Shown here piece by piece: positions 9,251 through 19,147 of a stretch of 64,000 nt of DNA. The first letter of the stretch is position 1, and the number at the start of each line of letters is the position of its first letter. The stretch lies in contig NZ_JABASR010000004.1 in the NCBI RefSeq assembly GCF_016107525.1, forward strand, positions 62,001-126,000. The letters are read 5' to 3'. Position numbers and translations under genes: made by a program. This DNA comes from Psychrobacter aquimaris (GTDB lineage: Bacteria > Pseudomonadota > Gammaproteobacteria > Pseudomonadales > Moraxellaceae). Below the pieces are notes generated by a model that was not told the DNA's origin, made no database searches, and was given only the letters and a program-made list of their open reading frames with translations.

Positions 9251-10939
9251 ATGACAGTAGATAAACCTTGGCTTGCGCAATATCCAGAAAACGTACCCAA
9301 GACTATTAATCCTGATCAATATGAGAGCCTCATAGAGCTGTATGAGGAATGTTTCAATCGCTTTCGTATGCACCCCATGACTATTTGCATGGGTGTTACG
9401 CATACTTATGGTGACGTGGATAAAGCCTCACTTGCTGTTGCCGCATGGTTACAAGCGCAAGGGATTCCTAAAGGCAGTGTAATCGCATTAATGATGCCAA
9501 ACGTCCCACAATATTTGCCAACGATGATTGGTATTTTACGGGCGGGTTATGTGTGTACCCCTGTGAATCCACTATACACAGGGCGTGAATTACGCCACCA
9601 ATTAAATGATTCTGGTGCTCAGGTTATTTTTGTAGTCGATAACTTTGCTCAAGCACTCGAACAAGTTATTGAAGAAACCGACATCAAGCGTATTGTCATC
9701 TCTAAAATGGGCGACATGATGGGGCTAAAGGGTATTTTGGTCAATACGGTTATCCGTCAGGTCAAACGCTTAGTGCCTAAGTACAACTTGAATGACCCTA
9801 AATACGATGTGACTAAATTCCCTGATGTGCTTAAAAAAGGTAAAAACCTACCTATCCAATCACCAAAAACCACATTGCAACAAAAAGCGATTTTGCAATA
9901 TACCGGTGGAACGACTGGTTTGTCGAAAGGCGCTGTTTTGACTCAGCGTAATGTCGTCGCCGCTGCGATGCAGTCAGAAGCTTGGTACCGTCCCGTCACT
10001 TCAGATATTAATGAAGTCTATATCAATATGGTCATGGCGTTACCGCTCTATCATATTTTTGCTTTTATGTTGAGTCTACTCGGCATGCGCTCAGGCTACA
10101 CCTTTATACTGATCCCGAATCCACGCGATATGCCTGGCTTTGTTAAAACACTATCAAAACAGCCGTTCCATATATTTCCAGCGGTTAATACTTTGTTTAA
10201 AGGCTTGCTTGACCAACCAAACTTTAAAGATTTGGACTTTAGCTCACTACGCATCTCGCAAGCGGGTGGTATGGCGGCAACTGAGCAAACAGCTGCACGC
10301 TGGTTAGAAGTCACTGGTTGTCCGATGGTTGAAGGTTGGGGCATGACTGAAGGCGTCGCAGCTGGTACGGCTAACGTCATCACTGATCGCAAGTTTAACG
10401 GTACGATTGGCATACCAGTTCCTAGCGTAGACATCATTGTTGTTGATGATGAAGGTAATCGTGTCGGCTTACATCAAGCTGGTGAGATGTGTATTAAAGG
10501 CCCAAATATCACCTCAGGCTATTTTAATAAAGACAATAGTAATGATTTTACCAGCGATGGTTACTTCCGTACTGGTGATATCATCAGTATGGATGAAAAA
10601 GGCTATATCACTTTACTTGATCGCAAAAAAGATATGATTTTGGTGTCAGGCTTTAACGTCTTCCCCAATGAAATTGAATCAGTCATGCTAGATTATAAAG
10701 GCATCATTGATTGCGCAGTGATTGGCATTCCTGATGACCATCAAGGCGAAGCTGTTAAAATTTATGTCATCCCTGCTGATAATAATGTTACCAAGAGTGA
10801 TATTAAAGAATTTGCTTTGGACAATTTGACTGGTTATAAATGCCCGCGTCATATCGAATTCTTAAGCGAGCTGCCAAAGAGTAATGTTGGTAAAGTACTA
10901 CGTGAAAAGCATATGTCGGATAATCCTCAAACCTTGTAG
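9251..10939 (+). CDS. fadD: Long-chain fatty acid-CoA ligase (second tandem paralogue)
   Basis: A 562-residue paralogue of the enzyme at 6802, nearly collinear with it through the whole length. It retains YTGGTTGLSKGA at residues 217-228, GWGMTEGVA, DGYFRTGDI and the C-terminal PKSNVGK lysine. Differences cluster in the region after residue 200 and in the last third. Compared with the first copy it lacks four residues immediately after GKVLR, and it ends NPQTL. Tandem fadD1-fadD2 pairs with different chain-length preference are known in Pseudomonas; a similar split is possible here but not shown. It has its own promoter and terminator. Confidence 0.93.
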   Translation: MTVDKPWLAQYPENVPKTINPDQYESLIELYEECFNRFRMHPMTICMGVTHTYGDVDKASLAVAAWLQAQGIPKGSVIALMMPNVPQYLPTMIGILRAGYVCTPVNPLYTGRELRHQLNDSGAQVIFVVDNFAQALEQVIEETDIKRIVISKMGDMMGLKGILVNTVIRQVKRLVPKYNLNDPKYDVTKFPDVLKKGKNLPIQSPKTTLQQKAILQYTGGTTGLSKGAVLTQRNVVAAAMQSEAWYRPVTSDINEVYINMVMALPLYHIFAFMLSLLGMRSGYTFILIPNPRDMPGFVKTLSKQPFHIFPAVNTLFKGLLDQPNFKDLDFSSLRISQAGGMAATEQTAARWLEVTGCPMVEGWGMTEGVAAGTANVITDRKFNGTIGIPVPSVDIIVVDDEGNRVGLHQAGEMCIKGPNITSGYFNKDNSNDFTSDGYFRTGDIISMDEKGYITLLDRKKDMILVSGFNVFPNEIESVMLDYKGIIDCAVIGIPDDHQGEAVKIYVIPADNNVTKSDIKEFALDNLTGYKCPRHIEFLSELPKSNVGKVLREKHMSDNPQTL

Positions 10940-10960
10940 TAATTAAGCTTTAGAATGAGG

Positions 10961-11004
10961 CCAATAAAAAACCCTCAACATTCATGATGAGGGTTTTTTA
11001 TTGG
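10961..11004. terminator. Bidirectional rho-independent terminator
   Basis: A perfect 17-bp stem (CCAATAAAAAACCCTCA and its complement) with a 10-base loop. A and T runs inside the stem allow termination of both fadD (plus) and the convergent SDR gene (minus). Confidence 0.92.
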
Positions 11005-11049
11005 TTTCTTTTTGGCTTCATTGCTGTTGGCATCAAGGCAATAAAGCAA

Positions 11050-11919
11050 CTAATTGACTTTACTAACCATCTGCAATGGCAAATGCTTCATTGCTTGACC
11101 GACAATAGACCAAGGTAGGCTTGGTACACAAGCTTCGTCGACCTCAGCTTCAATCGCTGCAACGATAGATTTGGTGCCCGTATCGGCATCTACTTCAAAG
11201 GGTAATGGTTTGGCATTTTCATTAATTTCAGTACGGATATAACCCGGATAAATGGTCGAAACCTTAATAGGCAATTTGGTTAACAACATATCAGCACGAA
11301 TGCCCTCTGCCAGATGAGCCAGACCCGCCTTACTTGCGCCATAAGCGGTCAAATGCTTAGGCAGTCCACGCATTGCTGACATGCTTGATATCACCACCAA
11401 ATGACCGCTGTTTTGCGCGCGAAAGATATTCATCGCTGCTTCACATTGCGCGAGCGCAGAGACAAAGTTAATCTCAACGGTACGGCGGTTGGTATCAAAT
11501 CGACCTTTGCCAATACGGCGACTATCCCCGACTCCCGCATTGACTACAACACGATCAATATGACCAAAATCAGTAGCGAACGCATCAAATACATCAAATA
11601 TCGCATCATAGTCGCTGACATCTAATGCTCGATATTCAATACGAATATCAGGATACGCTGCCATCAACTCTGATTGTAAACGCTCTAAGCGCTCAGTACG
11701 GCGGGCACAAATAGCCAAGTTATAGCCAAGCTTAGCAAACAATTTTGCCATGCCTTCGCCCAATCCAGAGCTGGCACCAGTGATTAATACTGTTTTACCA
11801 TGCCCAACCTGCTGCTTACTTAAACCTTTTAGATAGCGCGCAGGCTGAATCGCGCTAAAGAGCTGATTTTTACTTTGTTTGGCACTTTTGGTGACTAAGT
11901 TGATCAATTTATTTTGCAT
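11050..11919 (-). CDS. Short-chain dehydrogenase/reductase (SDR)
   Basis: A 289-residue classical SDR with an N-terminal extension of about 40 residues. The NAD(P)-binding motif TGASSGLG lies at 47-54, NAG at 127-129, Ser178/179 and the catalytic Tyr193-x3-Lys197 (YGASK). It should oxidise a hydroxyl or reduce a carbonyl on a lipid-like substrate. It is the most downstream of a minus-strand set with a histidine phosphatase, a phosphotransferase and an acyl-CoA dehydrogenase. That company suggests a role in hydroxyacyl-CoA metabolism, which is inference. AGGATGTTCC before the ATG fixes the start. Confidence 0.88.
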   Translation of the reverse strand: MQNKLINLVTKSAKQSKNQLFSAIQPARYLKGLSKQQVGHGKTVLITGASSGLGEGMAKLFAKLGYNLAICARRTERLERLQSELMAAYPDIRIEYRALDVSDYDAIFDVFDAFATDFGHIDRVVVNAGVGDSRRIGKGRFDTNRRTVEINFVSALAQCEAAMNIFRAQNSGHLVVISSMSAMRGLPKHLTAYGASKAGLAHLAEGIRADMLLTKLPIKVSTIYPGYIRTEINENAKPLPFEVDADTGTKSIVAAIEAEVDEACVPSLPWSIVGQAMKHLPLQMVSKVN

Positions 11920-12104
11920 GGAACATCCTGTTTACATCAATATTATATGAAGTTGACAGTCTATAATATCGCAAATTTATAGAGATAATTTATCTGTCAT
12001 AAAAATAAACAAAAAGTATGCCTCAATAATCATAACCAATTTTATCCTGATGCTAATCATAGCTTAATCATAGCCTGGATGTCTCACTGCTATCGCGTAC
12101 TATT

Positions 12105-12863
12105 TTAGCGCCAAGTCACGAAGCGTTTGCCATCAGCGAATAAATGGCTGTACTCATTTAAAGACAATAGCCGTGTACTTTGCTCTTTTAAGGTAATAGA
12201 CGTTACGCCCGTATTAACCAAGCTTTTATTGATTTGATACGCAGTCTGACTCCCTTGTTGTAATAACTGTGCAGTAATAGCAGCGATAATGCCGCCCGAG
12301 GTAAACACCAATACCGTACTATCACGCTCTAAGTTTAGATTGACCACTTGCAGACGCACCTGCTCAAGCGCTTGTTTTGCCCGCTCATTAAATTGCACCC
12401 AACTCTCGATATAATCGCTGTCATTTTCACCGGCATGCCAGCGCTGCATCGCGGCATCAAACAGCTCCGCTAAACGCGTAGATGGCACTTCTGCTTGCGC
12501 AATTTCGGCCGCAATCGCACCTTTACTCATAAAAGCAGGATCAGACTTTATAAACACATCTTTATGATTAAACTCATTAAATTGTGGCAATATATAGCTA
12601 TCTGGTGCATTAATATCGATTGCAGGCTTACTGGATATATCGCTATCGGTATCAACAAACGACTGATAACGCTGCCAAAAATGATGCGCAGAGTCTTGCT
12701 GCCTGACCAAACTACCAGTGAAAATCGCATCGATTCGACGCTGAGTCGTCGCGTAATGCTGACCTAGCATCTGCGCTTGTCTGCTTCCTAGCTCTGAAAG
12801 CTGATCGTAATTCTCTTGTCCAAATGACGCTTGACCATGACGGGCCAAAAGTATGGTTGTCAT
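12105..12863 (-). CDS. Histidine phosphatase family protein (phosphoglycerate mutase-like)
   Basis: Predicted 252 residues from ATG 12863 (MTTILLARHGQASFGQ). The RHG motif with the phospho-accepting His9 is at the N-terminus, and the second histidine region is likely FTSGGIIAAI, where the usual SHG is replaced by TSGG. An in-frame start 53 codons further upstream would overlap the phosphotransferase gene and has no homologous content. The start here is chosen for the motif position and an AAGG ribosome site. It lies directly downstream of the phosphotransferase gene and probably shares its transcript. The substrate is unknown; a phosphorylated acyl intermediate is one possibility. Confidence 0.82.
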   Translation of the reverse strand: MTTILLARHGQASFGQENYDQLSELGSRQAQMLGQHYATTQRRIDAIFTGSLVRQQDSAHHFWQRYQSFVDTDSDISSKPAIDINAPDSYILPQFNEFNHKDVFIKSDPAFMSKGAIAAEIAQAEVPSTRLAELFDAAMQRWHAGENDSDYIESWVQFNERAKQALEQVRLQVVNLNLERDSTVLVFTSGGIIAAITAQLLQQGSQTAYQINKSLVNTGVTSITLKEQSTRLLSLNEYSHLFADGKRFVTWR

Positions 12864-12930
12864 AAAATATTGCCTTATTAGTGGTACTTTTATAATTTTA
12901 AACGTCCTAGCTTTGTAATTTTTAAGCTGC

Positions 12931-14226
12931 TTACTTTTCAGCTTTAGGCATGTTTTGTCCAAAATAGCTCTTCGGCAAAATACCTTTGATAACAGCCTGT
13001 ATAGGAGTTGGTAACTGCTCAATCATCGCAGCATCAACACCCATATCCTGTAGATGTGGCTGTACTCGGCTAGTAAATAGAATCTCACCTTCATATTGAG
13101 CAATCAACTTTAAACATTTAGCATGTAGTACGTGCACAATAATCCAGAAGTTCTTAAAGGCTGGATTGGTCGTTTGCTTGTGATAGTAGCGATAGTAAAT
13201 TTGCTGCACGATGCCTGCTAAACGGAATAACCCAAACACTTCATAAAACGTCCAGTTGTTTATCTCTAGACCTGTCTGCTCAAGATAATAATCAACTACC
13301 TCATCGCGAGTCATCATGCCTTTTAAATGCGTGGGCTGACGGCGTGACTGCTGCATGATGATGTTATCATCTTCTTCAATCCAATACGCCAATGCACTGC
13401 CCAAATCCATCAAAGGATCACCCAAGGTTGCCATTTCCCAGTCGAGCACGCCAATGACCTTGGTCGGATCATCAGCAGCCAAAATCACATTATCAAAGCG
13501 CCAATCATTATGAATCAGGCACGTTTTACTGTCAGCAGGCGTATGCTTACCAAGCCATTGACGTACTAAAGCAAAACTTGGGACGTTAGGTGTTTTGGCT
13601 TTGACATAACGCTTGTCCCAGCCAGTTACTTGACGCTCGCAATAACCTTCACCGCGTCCAAGATTGACCAAATCAGGATGCTTTTTATAGTCGACTTGAT
13701 GCAGCTCAACTAAAGCATCGATGACATTGGTACATAATGCACGCGTTTGCTCTTCATTTAAATCGATACCTTTTGGCAAATTGGCACGAGGAATGATGCC
13801 CTCCATACGCTCCATGACATAAAAGTCAGCACCAATGACGGACTCATCAGTACATAGTGCGACCATTTTAGGTACGTAAGGATAAGCATCCTTTAAAGCT
13901 TTTTGGACAGTGTATTCACGCACCATGTCATGTGCTGATTTGGCTTTAGTGCCTTTTGGCGGACGGCGTAAAATCAAATCTTGGCTTTTACTTTCAGCGT
14001 TACCTTTGCCTTCATATTGCAAGCGATATGTCCAGTTTGAGGCACCACCCGAGAATTGCGTAACCCTTGGTTCGCCTTCTATATCGACACCTTGAGCACG
14101 TAGCCAGTCACTAACCGCTTTGGTGTCAAGCGCTTCGCCCTCGCGAACATCGCCGCCTTTATCCAATATTTTATTAGGTGATTCATGATGGGTATCAGTA
14201 TTGTTAGACTGATTATCAGTTGCCAT
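12931..14226 (-). CDS. Phosphotransferase family protein (APH fold, ACAD10/11-associated type)
   Basis: A 431-residue protein of the aminoglycoside phosphotransferase fold. The catalytic loop HNDWRFDN lies at residues 239-246 (Asp241) and the metal-binding DWE at 262-264. A nucleotide-loop stretch FSGGASNWTYRL is at 58-69. Relatives are joined to, or encoded beside, acyl-CoA dehydrogenases, as in human ACAD10/ACAD11 and LvaA of Pseudomonas putida, which phosphorylates 4-hydroxyacyl-CoA. The acyl-CoA dehydrogenase gene lies 155 bases upstream on the same strand. A drug-resistance role is unlikely given this context. AAGGAATATCTC before the ATG supports the start. Confidence 0.88.
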   Translation of the reverse strand: MATDNQSNNTDTHHESPNKILDKGGDVREGEALDTKAVSDWLRAQGVDIEGEPRVTQFSGGASNWTYRLQYEGKGNAESKSQDLILRRPPKGTKAKSAHDMVREYTVQKALKDAYPYVPKMVALCTDESVIGADFYVMERMEGIIPRANLPKGIDLNEEQTRALCTNVIDALVELHQVDYKKHPDLVNLGRGEGYCERQVTGWDKRYVKAKTPNVPSFALVRQWLGKHTPADSKTCLIHNDWRFDNVILAADDPTKVIGVLDWEMATLGDPLMDLGSALAYWIEEDDNIIMQQSRRQPTHLKGMMTRDEVVDYYLEQTGLEINNWTFYEVFGLFRLAGIVQQIYYRYYHKQTTNPAFKNFWIIVHVLHAKCLKLIAQYEGEILFTSRVQPHLQDMGVDAAMIEQLPTPIQAVIKGILPKSYFGQNMPKAEK

Positions 14227-14381
14227 GAGATATTCCTTATCTTGTGGTCAGTTATTTTTATAAATAATGAGTATAGGTATGAAAATTCACTATTAATGGT
14301 GTAATAGTGAATTTTAATTAAAGATTAAGTACAGTAAATCGTGATTTAAACCAATTTCTATAAGACTATTAACAATGAAAA

Positions 14382-15650
14382 TTAAGCTTTAGCAGGCTTT
14401 GACGGACGACTAAAACCTTGACGCTTTAATTCTAACTTAGCAATCATGGTTTTATGTACTTCATCAGGACCATCGGCTAAGCGCAGCGCTCGTGCTTGAG
14501 CAAAGAAGCTCGGCAGCATGGTATCTTGACAAACACCCATACCACCATGAATCTGAATCGCCATATCAACCACTTCTTGCAATACCGTTGGCGCAACTAC
14601 TTTAATAGCAGAGATTTCAGTCAATGCTGCTTTGGTACCTTGCGCGTCCATTTTTTGTGCCGCGTATAGTGTCAATAAACGCGCTTGGTCAATCTTAATA
14701 CGTGCGTCAGCGATACGCTCAAAATTACCACCTAATTGTAATAATGGCTTACCAAAAGCCGTACGTTCCATGCCGCGTTTGACCGCTAGCTCTAGAGACT
14801 TTTCAGCAGCGCCAATACAACGCATGCAATGATGAATACGTCCTGGTCCTAGGCGACCTTGCGCAATCTCAAAACCCATACCCGGTCCACCGATAAAGTG
14901 GCTGACGGGTACACGTACATCATTGAAGCTGACTTCGCCATGACCGTGCGGCGCATCATAATCGCCAAATACTTTCAGCATACGCTCGATATTGACACCC
15001 GTTGACTTTGCTGGTACCAATACCATCGAATGCTGATGATGACGGTCTTTATTCTCATCAGGCGTGTACGCCATTACAATCAAAATATCAACCGCAGGGT
15101 CACCAAGACCTGATGACCACCATTTACTGCCATTGATGATAATCTCATCACCATCGACGACAGCGGTGGCTTGCATATTGGTCGCATCACTGGAGGCGAC
15201 ATCAGGCTCAGTCATACAAAATACCGAACGCGTCTTACCTTCTAATATTGGTGTTAGCCATTTGTCTTGCTGCTCCTCGCTCCCATAACGCCATAGCAAC
15301 TCCATGTTGCCACTATCAGGGGCATTACAGTTAAACACATAAGGTGCTAATAAACTGCGCCCTGTTAGCTCAGCTATCGGTGCATAATCGGTAACCGACA
15401 GCCCCGCTCCTAGCCTGTCATCTGGCAAAAATAAATTCCATAGACCAGCTTCGCGTGCTTGCTTACGTAAGCTCTCATACTTTTCTGGCCATTGCCAAGT
15501 TTTCCAATTTCCATCCGGGTTTTGTGCATGACAATCTGCCCAAAACTGTGCCTCTATTGGTTCAATGTGGGTTTCGATAAATGCTTTGACTTTGGCATGC
15601 ATGGCTTGACCATGTTCGGTGGCGGTAAACATCAATGTATTGGTAGACAT
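14382..15650 (-). CDS. Acyl-CoA dehydrogenase family protein (ACAD10/11-like)
   Basis: A flavoprotein of about 422 residues. FAD/acyl-CoA dehydrogenase signatures are visible: FCMTEPDVASSDATNM, then INGSKWWSSGLGDP, GPGRIHHCMR, and the C-terminal QIHGGMGVCQDTMLP followed by RALRLADGPDEVH, a stretch typical of the ACAD10/11 branch. An in-frame ATG three codons upstream exists, but the AAAGG ribosome site is 9 bases before the ATG at 15650, so that start is preferred. First gene of the minus-strand run with the phosphotransferase, phosphatase and SDR. It may act on phosphorylated 4-hydroxyacyl-CoA rather than as an ordinary beta-oxidation enzyme. Confidence 0.9.
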   Translation of the reverse strand: MSTNTLMFTATEHGQAMHAKVKAFIETHIEPIEAQFWADCHAQNPDGNWKTWQWPEKYESLRKQAREAGLWNLFLPDDRLGAGLSVTDYAPIAELTGRSLLAPYVFNCNAPDSGNMELLWRYGSEEQQDKWLTPILEGKTRSVFCMTEPDVASSDATNMQATAVVDGDEIIINGSKWWSSGLGDPAVDILIVMAYTPDENKDRHHQHSMVLVPAKSTGVNIERMLKVFGDYDAPHGHGEVSFNDVRVPVSHFIGGPGMGFEIAQGRLGPGRIHHCMRCIGAAEKSLELAVKRGMERTAFGKPLLQLGGNFERIADARIKIDQARLLTLYAAQKMDAQGTKAALTEISAIKVVAPTVLQEVVDMAIQIHGGMGVCQDTMLPSFFAQARALRLADGPDEVHKTMIAKLELKRQGFSRPSKPAKA

Positions 15651-15801
15651 AGCTGGCATCCTTTTCCTTGCTGATGGTTAATTATTTTCATCACGTTCAC
15701 ATAAAACTTTGATAAAAAGCCCAATATTAATTTTATAGTGTACGTGCGTATACTCTTTTCTGTATGCCACATTTATAACACAGCATTTATGAATAAACAG
15801 C

Positions 15802-15833
15802 AAAAAGGCGCGACCCGTTAGGACACGCCTTTT
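15802..15833 (-). terminator. Rho-independent terminator of sohB
   Basis: Read on the minus strand, AAAAGGCG pairs with CGCCTTTT across a loop of about 15 bases and ends in a T run. It lies 78 bases after the sohB stop. Confidence 0.75.
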
Positions 15834-15910
15834 ACAAAATACAAACAATGCACGATTCAGTGTTGCAAGACTAAGATACTAGCAACCAAATAATACAATG
15901 ATATTTAAAC

Positions 15911-16891
15911 TTATTTTAGGATATTCAAACGACTGTTTAAATCAAAACGTGCCAATGCATCTGGCAGCTTATCAACGGCCATGCTGATGGTCGCTTCTGC
16001 GGCTTGTGACAGCCCTAATTTTTCTGCCAATGTTGGCTTTTGGCGTGAATGCAATGCATACACTTCATTGTTTTCCATACGCTCTAATAGATAACTGTCT
16101 GATGTCTGTAATTTATCTACCAAGTTTAAATGCAATGCATCTTCACCGTACCAATGCTCGCCTGTCGCGACTTTATCTACATCAAGCATACCACGATAGC
16201 GATTGACGAAGTGCTTAAACAACTCATGCGTTTGCTCTAGCTCTTCTTGGTATTTAGCACGATCTTCGTCGTCATTCTCACCAAATACGGTTACGGTACG
16301 TTTGTAATCACCAGCGGTAAACATCTCATAATCGACGTCATGATTTTTCAGCCATTTATGAAAGTTTGGCAACTGTGAGACCACACCAATCGAGCCAATG
16401 ATAGCAAATGGCGCTGCCACGATATTATCCGCCACACACGCCATCATGTAACCGCCACTAGCGGCGACTTTATCGACACAGACAGTCAGTTTTAAACCAG
16501 CATCTTTTAGACGTGCCAATTGCGCTGCTGCCAATCCATAACCATGCACCAAACCACCGCCTGATTCAAGACGCACCACGACTTCATCGCCTTTATTTGC
16601 CGTACTGATTAATGTGCTGATTTCTTCGCGTAAATGTTTAACTGCCGTGGCTTTGATATCACCGTCAAAGTCGAGAACGAAAATTTGGGATTTATTATCA
16701 CTGTTTTTTTTCTTATTTTTGCTTTTTGCCTTCAATGCTTGCTTGGCTTTTTTAGCCATTACTTTTTTGAATTGCTTAAGCGCGGCTTTACCTTGAGTGG
16801 CCTCCATTAAGTCTTCACGGCGTTGTTCTTGGTTTTTATTCAGATGGACAACTCGTAACTCAACAGGGTTTTTAGCAGGGTGAAAAAGCAT
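15911..16891 (-). CDS. sohB: SohB-like S49 family serine peptidase lacking the membrane anchor
   Basis: A 326-residue homologue of E. coli SohB. Catalytic Ser145 lies in KVAASGGYMMACVADNI and the general-base Lys197 in AGDYKRTVTVFGEN. RLESGGGLVHGYGLAAAQL and TGEHWYGEDAL are also retained. E. coli SohB (349 residues) begins with a membrane segment. Here the protein starts MLFHPAKNPVELRVVHLN, with no hydrophobic stretch, followed by a very basic region at residues 35-62. An ATG three codons upstream is less likely because AAGGA would abut it, and a TAA lies directly before that. The protein may therefore be soluble or peripherally bound. Confidence 0.88.
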   Translation of the reverse strand: MLFHPAKNPVELRVVHLNKNQEQRREDLMEATQGKAALKQFKKVMAKKAKQALKAKSKNKKKNSDNKSQIFVLDFDGDIKATAVKHLREEISTLISTANKGDEVVVRLESGGGLVHGYGLAAAQLARLKDAGLKLTVCVDKVAASGGYMMACVADNIVAAPFAIIGSIGVVSQLPNFHKWLKNHDVDYEMFTAGDYKRTVTVFGENDDEDRAKYQEELEQTHELFKHFVNRYRGMLDVDKVATGEHWYGEDALHLNLVDKLQTSDSYLLERMENNEVYALHSRQKPTLAEKLGLSQAAEATISMAVDKLPDALARFDLNSRLNILK

Positions 16892-17244
16892 GAGTAGCAT
16901 TCCTTACATGATTAAGATAATTTTAATAGGATTTTATAAGTGATCCTGATATGTGCGCAGTGGCTGATATTTTCAAGCAAAATGACAATATTTAACCCAA
17001 TGCAAATGTTACTGAATAAATACGCCCACTACTGATACTTTCCTACGCTTTGATTGGACGCCACTGGTTGTATAACAAGGGCAGATTAGGCATAATATGC
17101 GTTTACACCAAATTTTCTGTAGCCAACGTGATGACCATTTGTCTTAATCGCGTTATTTGTGCGTTTTTAGCAGATAGCTTGAATCGCACAGCAATGGCTG
17201 CATTATTGTATTTCGAATTGGGCTGACAACTGGATAATTATATT
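16892..17244. other. Divergent promoter region of sohB and aspS
   Basis: About 350 bases between two divergent genes. It must hold both promoters; no operator, hairpin or reading frame stands out. In particular, I found no frame on the minus strand that would restore a membrane anchor to sohB. Confidence 0.55.
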
Positions 17245-19086
17245 ATGACGCAAAGCACTATGACGCATAGCGAATATCGAGACGAATATTGCGGAGCCGT
17301 AACCGAAAGCTTCATTGATCAAACCATTAGTATCGTGGGCTGGGTACATCGTCGTCGCGATCACGGTGGCGTGATTTTTTTAGACATGCGTGACCGCGCT
17401 GGTATCTTGCAGGTAGTCGTTGATCCTGATACCCCAGAAGCCTTTGCTACTGCTGATGCGGTACGTCCTGAATATGTGCTAAAAATCACTGGTCGCGTAC
17501 GTCGCCGTTATGAAGGTACTGAAAACAATAATATGACCAGTGGTCAGATTGAGCTTCTGGGCAAAGAAATCGAAGTATTGGCAAAATCTGAAACACCGCC
17601 TTTCCCATTAAATGATGAGAAAACCACAGTATCAGAAGACTTGCGTTTAAAATACCGCTATCTTGATATGCGTCGTCCGCAAATGCAAGAGCGTATGGTT
17701 TTCCGTGCTAAAGCCACGTCAGCCATTCGTCGTTACTTAGATGACCATGGTTTCTTAGACGTTGAGACCCCTATTTTGACTCGTGCGACACCAGAAGGCG
17801 CGCGTGATTATCTTGTGCCATCACGCACACGCCCAGGTAACTTTTTCGCCTTGCCACAATCACCACAGTTATTCAAACAGTTGCTGATGGTGTCAGGTTT
17901 TGATCGTTATTATCAAATCGCAAAATGTTTCCGTGACGAAGACTTACGTGCTGACCGTCAGCCTGAATTTACACAGGTGGATATTGAAACTTCTTTCTTA
18001 AACGAAGAAGAAATCATGAATATCAACGAAGGTCTGATTAAGCATTTATTCAAAACCATGATGGATGTTGAGTTTGAGCAATTCCCACGCATGACTTACG
18101 CTGAAGCGATGCGTGACTATGCCTCAGACAAGCCTGACTTACGTATTCCATTAAAACTCATCGACGTTGCCGATTTAATGAAAGACGTTGATTTTAAAGT
18201 ATTTGCAGGTCCTGCTAACGATCCTAAAGGTCGCGTTGCTGCCCTACGTATCCCTGGTGGTGCTTCATTAAGCCGTAAGCAAATCGATGCCTATACTAAA
18301 TTTGTCGGTATTTATGGTGCACGTGGTTTGGCTTATATCAAAGTCAATGATGCGAGCAATATCAACAACGGCGTTGACCAAGAATCTGGTTTACAGTCTC
18401 CTATCATCAAAAATATGACCGACGATGTATTGGTAAGCTTGATTGAGCGTACTGGTGCAGAAAGCAATGATATTATCTTCTTTGGTGCGGATAAGGCCAG
18501 TGTAGTAAACGATGCAATCGGTGCACTACGTCAAAAGATTGGTCTAGACCTTGAGATGACAACGTGTGAGTGGGCGCCACTTTGGGTGACTGATTTCCCA
18601 ATGTTTGAAGAAACTGACGATGGTCGCTGGACCTCAATGCACCATCCGTTCACTAAGCCTAAAGGTTCTGTTGAAGAACTAAAAACCAATCCTGAAGCTG
18701 CACTTTCTATTGCTTATGACATGGTGTTAAATGGTACAGAAGTTGGCGGTGGTAGCTTACGTATCAATACCTTTGATATGCAGCAAGCCGTACTTGATGC
18801 TTTAGGTATCGGCGAGCAAGAGGCTCAAGACAAGTTTGGCTTCTTACTTGACGCCCTAAAATTCGGTGCACCTCCGCATGGTGGCTTGGCCTTTGGTTTG
18901 GATCGTCTGATTATGCTTATGGTAGGCGCGGATTCTATCCGTGATGTCATCGCCTTCCCAAAAACCAAAACTGCTGAATGCCCACTAACTCAAGCACCTG
19001 CTGAAGTCGATAGCAAGCAGCTACGTGATCTTGGTATCCGTGTGCGCGAAAAAGCACAGGCTGACACCAACAAACCTGCTCAATAA
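17245..19086 (+). CDS. aspS: Aspartate-tRNA ligase
   Basis: A 613-residue class IIb synthetase that charges tRNA-Asp in the cytoplasm. An OB-fold anticodon-binding domain at the N-terminus ([20 protein letters not shown]) leads to the catalytic domain with [11 protein letters not shown], class II motif 2 [16 protein letters not shown], a GAD-type insertion in the middle and motif 3 [12 protein letters not shown]. Length is slightly above E. coli AspS (590). The start could be the ATG at 17260 five codons on. Whether it also charges tRNA-Asn (non-discriminating) cannot be told here. The LpxL-like gene follows after 61 bases. Confidence 0.96.
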   Translation: MTQSTMTHSEYRDEYCGAVTESFIDQTISIVGWVHRRRDHGGVIFLDMRDRAGILQVVVDPDTPEAFATADAVRPEYVLKITGRVRRRYEGTENNNMTSGQIELLGKEIEVLAKSETPPFPLNDEKTTVSEDLRLKYRYLDMRRPQMQERMVFRAKATSAIRRYLDDHGFLDVETPILTRATPEGARDYLVPSRTRPGNFFALPQSPQLFKQLLMVSGFDRYYQIAKCFRDEDLRADRQPEFTQVDIETSFLNEEEIMNINEGLIKHLFKTMMDVEFEQFPRMTYAEAMRDYASDKPDLRIPLKLIDVADLMKDVDFKVFAGPANDPKGRVAALRIPGGASLSRKQIDAYTKFVGIYGARGLAYIKVNDASNINNGVDQESGLQSPIIKNMTDDVLVSLIERTGAESNDIIFFGADKASVVNDAIGALRQKIGLDLEMTTCEWAPLWVTDFPMFEETDDGRWTSMHHPFTKPKGSVEELKTNPEAALSIAYDMVLNGTEVGGGSLRINTFDMQQAVLDALGIGEQEAQDKFGFLLDALKFGAPPHGGLAFGLDRLIMLMVGADSIRDVIAFPKTKTAECPLTQAPAEVDSKQLRDLGIRVREKAQADTNKPAQ

Positions 19087-19147
19087 ATGGTCTAACGATG
19101 TCCGGATATTTTTTTCAACGCTTATTACGTGATTCATCACTGTGTGA

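Noticed and set aside
12864..13022. 53-residue N-terminal extension of the histidine phosphatase
   Set aside because: It overlaps the phosphotransferase gene, and the RHG motif sits at the expected distance from the later ATG.
12931..14226. Aminoglycoside resistance enzyme
   Set aside because: The fold matches but the neighbours and sequence type point to ACAD-linked acyl-CoA phosphotransferases.
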